A DNA stretch of 9,253 nucleotides. Origin: an uncultured Eubacterium sp. GTDB taxonomy: Bacteria > Bacillota > Clostridia > Peptostreptococcales > Anaerovoracaceae. Under the pieces are notes generated by a model that worked only from the letters and a program-made list of their open reading frames with translations, had not been told where the DNA came from and did not search any database. Position 1 is the stretch's first letter. Every line of letters starts with the position of its first letter. Position numbers and translations under genes: made by a program. The DNA is taken from assembly GCA_946614405.1 (NCBI GenBank), contig CAMOGZ010000046.1, forward strand, positions 1 to 9,253, in the 5' to 3' direction. Of this stretch, positions 5,514 to 9,253 are shown piece by piece.

Positions 5514-6824
5514 ATGATAAGTAAGAACAGCAAAAGCAAACAAAAGACAAACGTCTTGCTTTTGCTGTTCTTTTCTATTGTGGTGATCCTGTTCGGTCAG
5601 ATCAGCATCACCTTCTATACCCAATCATTCCATCTCGCTATCGGCGTAGTCCCTCTGGCCATCATCCTGTTTCTCATGGAAGACGTGGATGTACTGGCCG
5701 TCAGTATCTTCGCCGGCATCGGAATAACCGCGGCCCTCATGGTGACGGACACCTTCCCGGATCCCCCCGGAGCAGAAGCCTTCCTTCAGCATTATCCGGA
5801 AGGGATCTTCTATATCATCTACGGAGTCCTGATCACCCTGTTCTTCCGGTTCTCCGGAATGGGGCATCGGCAGGGACTGATCCGTTTTCTGCCGCTTCTG
5901 GCTGCAGACTACCTGGCCAACGTGGCGGAATTATTCCTTCGGCTTGGGACCGCCTCTCTGGATCAGAACCTTCAGTTCGGCATCCTGCTGGCAGCGGTGG
6001 TCAGGATGATCGTGACCGCCCTCTCAGTGATGCTGATCGAACATTACGGATTTGTCATGATCCGGGCGGAGTCATTGCGGCATTATGAGGAACAGCAGTA
6101 CCTCCTGGCACGGATCCGGGAGGAGTCGATCTGGATGAGCAAGAACGCCTCTCAGATCGAAGATGTCATGCAGGACTCCTACCGGCTGTACCGTGAACTG
6201 CAGCAGGCAGTACCGCCGTCTCCGGCTTCCGGGTCGGCCCTTCAGGTCGCCACCGGGATCCACGAGATCAAAAAGGAATACCTGCTGGCCATCAAAAGCA
6301 TCGACCAGCTCATGGAAGGCCACACGCCTGCGGCCATGAATCTGACGGAATTATTCCGGGTCCTGAACCGCTATGCAGAAGTGGAGTGCAGAGAATGCGG
6401 GAAAAAACTGCAGTTTGACTTTGTGCCGGGGGAGGAGATCCTGACGGATCAGATCTATCCCCTGATCTCCATCTTCCGGAACCTCTTCACCAATGCCATC
6501 GAGGCATGCCCCGGGGATGAGGTCTGCATCCGGGTCACTCAGGAGGACCCGGGCAATGGCATGACCCGCTTCACCGTGACAGACAGGGGGACCGGGATCC
6601 CCGAGGAGGATCTGCCGAACATCTTCACCCCCGGATTTTCCACGAGAATCAACTATGACACAGGAGAGGTCAGCCGGGGGCTGGGTCTTCCCCTGGTGAA
6701 AGAACTGGCCGAATCTCTCGGAGGCACCATTCAGGTCAGCCGGGAGGCAGGGCTCACCTCGTTCATCGTTACACTGAATCGCAGCAAACTGGAGGCACCA
6801 CGTGAAAATATATCTACTCGATGA
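5514..6824 (+). CDS. Membrane sensor histidine kinase, GlnK/YcbA-like
   Basis: 436 residues from ATG 5514. A lysine-rich N-tail is followed by about six membrane segments (about residues 13-34, 39-56, 58-78, 98-114, 123-143 and 153-176), then a cytoplasmic helical linker and a kinase core. The likely phosphorylated histidine is H250 in GIHEIKKEY, a non-HPK1 H-box of the GlnK/YcbA and DcuS-like group. The ATP-binding domain shows an N-box RNLFTNAIEA, a G1 box DRGTGIPEEDL, an F-box IFTPGFST and a G2 box SRGLGLPLV. No extracytoplasmic sensor domain is evident, so sensing is probably by the membrane segments or the linker. The start is uncertain: an ATG at 5472 would add 14 residues, and both have weak ribosome binding sites (AAGAAAG at 5497-5503 for 5514). 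The next gene overlaps by 23 bases. The signal is unknown; an amino acid such as glutamine or alanine is inferred from the B. subtilis relative and the neighbouring symporter. Confidence 0.88.
   Translation: MISKNSKSKQKTNVLLLLFFSIVVILFGQISITFYTQSFHLAIGVVPLAIILFLMEDVDVLAVSIFAGIGITAALMVTDTFPDPPGAEAFLQHYPEGIFYIIYGVLITLFFRFSGMGHRQGLIRFLPLLAADYLANVAELFLRLGTASLDQNLQFGILLAAVVRMIVTALSVMLIEHYGFVMIRAESLRHYEEQQYLLARIREESIWMSKNASQIEDVMQDSYRLYRELQQAVPPSPASGSALQVATGIHEIKKEYLLAIKSIDQLMEGHTPAAMNLTELFRVLNRYAEVECRECGKKLQFDFVPGEEILTDQIYPLISIFRNLFTNAIEACPGDEVCIRVTQEDPGNGMTRFTVTDRGTGIPEEDLPNIFTPGFSTRINYDTGEVSRGLGLPLVKELAESLGGTIQVSREAGLTSFIVTLNRSKLEAPRENISTR
5523..5572 (+). promoter_or_regulatory. 17-bp perfect inverted repeat in the kinase start region (attenuator-like)
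   Basis: AAGAACAGCAAAAGCAA (5523-5539) is the exact reverse complement of 5556-5572. The 16-base centre contains a further GAC (5546-5548) / GTC (5553-5555) mini-stem that stacks on the main stem, leaving a 6-base bulge. TTCTATT follows the right arm, and with its last bases gives the U-rich run TTTTCTATT (5571-5579). The hairpin begins 9 bases downstream of the first base of ATG 5514 and encodes codons 4 to about 20. It has the form of an intrinsic terminator or translation-blocking hairpin, although the stem is AT-rich. The structure is read directly; the regulatory role is inferred. Confidence 0.6.
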
Positions 6825-7674
6825 CGATACCAATGTAATACGTATTCTGAAGCAGATCATACAGGACCGTGGTCTCGGCGAGATCTGCGGGGCGTGCACC
6901 AGCGCAGAGGACACACTGGACGACATTCAGCGCATCCGGCCGGATGTGGCCATCGTGGATCTGCTGATGCCGGGAATAGACGGGATCTCCCTGGTCCGCA
7001 CCGCCCGGGAGCACTGGAAGGATACGACTTTCATCATGCTCTCCCAGGTATCTTCAAAGGATATGATTGCAGAATCCTACGACAGCGGCGTCAGTTTTTA
7101 TATCCAAAAGCCCATCAACAGTGTGGAGGTGGAGCATGTGCTGCGTAATGTGGCGCAGTCGCTGGAATACCGTGATACCTACCGCAAGATGAAGAAACTG
7201 TTCAGCGATATGGAGCAGCAGGTCACGGCGGCGCCGGAGACTGACGCGGCACCTTCCGGAAAGGATCCTGCCTGCCGTGAACGGGCCTCTGTTATCCTGC
7301 GAAGCCTCGGCATTCTGGGTAAATCCGGCAGCCAGGATATACTGAACATCCTGGACTTTATGATCGAGGAGCCGGAGACTGCCGCCGGCATGACGCTGCT
7401 GGAGGTGTTCGCTCACTGCAGCGATGATCCTGCCAAGTCCGTGGCCCAGCGGGTACGCCGGGCGATCACAGCGGGCCTGACCAATCTGGCACACATCGGA
7501 CTGTCGGATTATAATAATGAAGTATTCCTGGAATACGCCGGAACCCTGTACCCCTACGAAATGGTCCGCCGGGAAATGAACCGGATCCAGGGCAGCCGGG
7601 TGGAAGACGACAGGAATAACATCCGCATCCGGAACTTCCTGAACAATCTGCTGTCCTTTGTGACAGTGAAATGA
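6802..7674 (+). CDS. Response regulator, GlnL/YcbB-like
   Basis: 290 residues. The receiver domain covers about residues 1-120: acidic pocket D8/D9, phosphoacceptor D53 in VDLLMPGIDG, switch residue S81 in MLSQ, and K103 in QKPIN. A linker at about 120-160, partly coiled-coil-like then Ala/Pro-rich, leads to a C-terminal helical domain (about 160-285) that matches the YcbB/GlnL DNA-binding type rather than OmpR, NarL or LytTR types. The start is GTG at 6802, supported by GGAGG at 6791-6795 and by the normal receiver N-terminus MKIYLLDDD; it overlaps the kinase gene by 23 bases, indicating translational coupling. In B. subtilis, GlnL activates genes for glutamine use including an AGCS-family transporter. 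Here an AGCS transporter gene follows, so it is the expected target. Family assignment is strong, target assignment is inference. Confidence 0.9.
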   Translation: MKIYLLDDDTNVIRILKQIIQDRGLGEICGACTSAEDTLDDIQRIRPDVAIVDLLMPGIDGISLVRTAREHWKDTTFIMLSQVSSKDMIAESYDSGVSFYIQKPINSVEVEHVLRNVAQSLEYRDTYRKMKKLFSDMEQQVTAAPETDAAPSGKDPACRERASVILRSLGILGKSGSQDILNILDFMIEEPETAAGMTLLEVFAHCSDDPAKSVAQRVRRAITAGLTNLAHIGLSDYNNEVFLEYAGTLYPYEMVRREMNRIQGSRVEDDRNNIRIRNFLNNLLSFVTVK

Positions 7675-7690
7675 ATTTATTGTTATACGG

Positions 7691-7725
7691 AAAAGAACCT
7701 CGCGCAGCAGCCGCGGGGTCTTTTT
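7691..7725 (+). terminator. Rho-independent terminator after the response regulator
   Basis: ACCTCGCG (7697-7704) pairs with CGCGGGGT (7712-7719), one T-G wobble, around a 7-base loop, and CTTTTTATTT follows. The AAAAGA before the stem can pair with the T-run. It begins 17 bases after the stop codon and ends the two-component transcript before the symporter promoter. Confidence 0.88.
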
Positions 7726-7755
7726 ATTTCGCCGTCATAATGTCAGAATTATTAT

Positions 7756-7773
7756 TTCTTTCACAATTCTTTC
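7756..7773 (+). promoter_or_regulatory. Putative GlnL-type operator: TTCTTTC-N4-TTCTTTC
   Basis: TTCTTTC at 7756-7762 and 7767-7773 are exact direct repeats 11 bp apart, one helical turn. The layout resembles the direct-repeat hexamer with a 4-base spacer that I recall for B. subtilis GlnL, though the hexamer itself differs. The centre lies about 65 bases upstream of the predicted transcription start, a usual activator position. Repeats are seen; binding by the adjacent regulator is inferred. Confidence 0.4.
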
Positions 7774-7814
7774 CGATACTTAGCGTAGCGAGCTGTAGTT
7801 TATTGTTACATGTC

Positions 7815-7823
7815 TGCTACAAT
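7815..7823 (+). promoter_or_regulatory. Extended -10 promoter of the symporter gene
   Basis: TGCTACAAT is an extended -10 (TGn plus TACAAT, one mismatch to TATAAT). The predicted start near 7830 gives a leader of about 40 bases. The best -35 candidates (such as TGTAGT at 7794-7799, 18-base spacer) are poor, which fits a promoter that needs an activator. Confidence 0.5.
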
Positions 7824-7870
7824 TCATTCACGAATAATATTAATGGATGAAACACGGGAGGATATACTGA

Positions 7871-9247
7871 ATGACTTGGTTAGAAAACACTGTGCAGTTC
7901 GTGAACGGATTGCTTTGGGATTATTTGTTACTGATCGTGTTGGTGGGAACCGGCATCTGGTTCACCATCCGTCTGAAGTTCATTCAGATCCGAGGATTCG
8001 GCGAGGGATTCCGCCGGACCTTCGGCGGCCTGTTCCATCACGATTCTGACGCCGGAAACGATGGAATGTCATCCTTCCAGGCTCTGGCGACTTCCATTGC
8101 CGCTCAGGTGGGAACCGGCAACCTGGCCGGGGCAGCCACCGCCATCGCGGTAGGCGGCCCGGGCTCCATCTTCTGGATGTGGATCAGCGCCTTCTTCGGC
8201 ATGGCCACCATTTTCGCTGAGGCCACCATGGCCCAGCAATACAAGCGGACCCTGCCGGACGGCCGTGTCACCGGCGGCCCGGTCTACTATATCAAAGCCG
8301 CATTCCACGGGACTCTCGGAAAGGTCCTGGCCGGGATCTTCGCAGTCTTCGTGATCTTCGCCCTTGGATTCATGGGCACAGCGGTCCAGTCCAACTCCAT
8401 CGCCAGCGCATTCCACAATGCATTCGGCGTTCCGTCCATCGTCCTGGGCGTACTGGTTGCGCTGTTATCACTGGTGGTATTCGTAGGCGGCGTCAAGCGT
8501 ATCGCCAAGGTCGCTGAGACCGTGGTCCCCATCATGGCCGGCTTCTATATCATCGGCGCACTGATCGTGATCATCGCGAACTTCCAGCTCATCCCCTACG
8601 TCTTCAAGGAGATCGTGGTGGGTGCTTTCTCGCCTCAGTCCGCCACTGGCGGCGTCATCGGCGCCACGGTTCAGATCGCTATGAAGAAGGGTGTCGCCCG
8701 TGGTCTGTTCTCCAACGAGGCCGGTATGGGATCCACCCCTCACGCTCACGCTGTGGCCAAGGTCAAGCATCCGGCGGAGCAGGGTTACGTGGCAATGATG
8801 GGCGTATTCATCGATACCTTCATCATCCTGAACCTCACGGCTTTCGTCATCATCATCACCAAGAGCATCACTCCGGACGGCTCACTGCAGGGGATCGCCC
8901 TGACACAGGCAGCCTTCTCCTCGCTGTTCGGCAGTTTCGGCAATGTATTCATCGCCATCTGCATGTTCTTCTTCGCCTTCTCCACCATCGTAGGCTGGTA
9001 CTTCTTCGGCGAAGCCAACGTGATCTATCTCTTCGGAGAGAACTCCACCAAGGTCTATGCCGTCCTGGTTGCTGTCTGTGTCGCCCTGGGCTCCCTGGCT
9101 GACGTCCAGCTGATCTGGGACATGGCGGACTGCTTCAACGGTCTCATGGTACTTCCCAACCTGTTGGGGCTGCTGGCTTTGTCAGGTATGGTGCTGAAGG
9201 TCGCGGCAGAGTATCCCCCGGGCACAAAGCCGGACAAACTGAAATAA
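7871..9247 (+). CDS. AGCS-family sodium:alanine/glutamine symporter
   Basis: 458 residues, complete, the normal family length. An integral membrane protein of about 11 segments with a LeuT-type fold, importing alanine, glycine or glutamine with Na+ (or H+). Family signatures visible: SIAAQVGTGNLAGAATAI (75-92), GGPGSIFWMW (95-104), TGGPVYYI (134-141), GVARGLFSNEAGMGSTPHAHA (274-294) and VGWYFFGE (374-381). The segment VFIDTFIILNLTAF (312-325) lacks the Cys-Thr pair that I recall after the DT in many members, which may mark a subfamily or shift substrate choice. ATG 7871 has GGGAGG at 7856-7861, 9 bases upstream. Its own promoter and candidate operator lie between it and the two-component pair, which likely controls it. 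The substrate cannot be fixed from sequence: GlnK/GlnL relatives point to glutamine, the nearby alr to alanine. Only 6 bases follow the stop, so any terminator lies outside. Confidence 0.95.
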   Translation: MTWLENTVQFVNGLLWDYLLLIVLVGTGIWFTIRLKFIQIRGFGEGFRRTFGGLFHHDSDAGNDGMSSFQALATSIAAQVGTGNLAGAATAIAVGGPGSIFWMWISAFFGMATIFAEATMAQQYKRTLPDGRVTGGPVYYIKAAFHGTLGKVLAGIFAVFVIFALGFMGTAVQSNSIASAFHNAFGVPSIVLGVLVALLSLVVFVGGVKRIAKVAETVVPIMAGFYIIGALIVIIANFQLIPYVFKEIVVGAFSPQSATGGVIGATVQIAMKKGVARGLFSNEAGMGSTPHAHAVAKVKHPAEQGYVAMMGVFIDTFIILNLTAFVIIITKSITPDGSLQGIALTQAAFSSLFGSFGNVFIAICMFFFAFSTIVGWYFFGEANVIYLFGENSTKVYAVLVAVCVALGSLADVQLIWDMADCFNGLMVLPNLLGLLALSGMVLKVAAEYPPGTKPDKLK

Positions 9248-9253
9248 CGGAAA

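Larger units (their letters stand above)
7676..7808. repeat. 10-bp direct repeat flanking the terminator and control region
   Basis: TTTATTGTTA occurs at 7676-7685, just after the response-regulator stop, and again at 7799-7808, directly upstream of the predicted -10 of the symporter gene. The second copy lies where a -35 would be, so it may be contacted by a regulator. A 10-bp match in AT-rich DNA of this length could also be chance. Confidence 0.25.

Overview
This 9.25 kb window reads as chromosomal DNA of a moderately GC-rich Firmicute, probably class Clostridia (Lachnospiraceae or a related gut family). The evidence is a clostridial-type adenylosuccinate synthetase, an adenylosuccinate lyase of the long human-like class, strong AGGAGG-type ribosome binding sites, sigma-A-like promoters, and a two-component pair of the Bacillus GlnK/GlnL (YcbA/YcbB) kind. 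The assignment is inferred from protein character only. Every confident gene is on the + strand. I see no mobile element, CRISPR array, tRNA or rRNA.

Layout. Positions 1-261 are non-coding or nearly so. They hold a tandem bipartite repeat (period 41 bp), a possible 32-codon ORF with a ribosome binding site, and the start signals of the first gene. Positions 262-1299 encode a lysine-rich secreted protein of unknown function with propeller-like repeats, ended by a strong terminator (1305-1333). A consensus promoter (1345-1373) and a roughly 110-base structured leader precede purB (1492-2928), purA (2948-4237) and alr (4311-5450). After alr come an overlapping histidine kinase (5514-6824) and response regulator (6802-7674), then a terminator (7691-7725). 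A separate control region (about 7740-7870) leads into an AGCS-family sodium:amino-acid symporter (7871-9247).

How the genes fit together. PurA and PurB catalyse the two consecutive steps IMP to adenylosuccinate to AMP; PurB also acts earlier in purine synthesis. Alr makes D-alanine for peptidoglycan. The kinase and regulator match the GlnK-GlnL family, which in Bacillus subtilis controls a glutamine transporter of the same AGCS family. The adjacent symporter is therefore the obvious candidate target. Its upstream region carries a one-helical-turn direct repeat (TTCTTTC-N4-TTCTTTC) about 65 bases before the predicted transcription start, and an extended -10 without a good -35, as expected for an activator-dependent promoter.

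Most unusual signal. A perfect 17-bp inverted repeat (5523-5539 / 5556-5572) followed by a T-rich run lies inside the first 20 codons of the kinase gene. It looks like an attenuator or translation-blocking hairpin that could uncouple the two-component system from the purB-purA-alr transcript. I did not find a clearly new multi-gene system; the noteworthy material is mostly regulatory.
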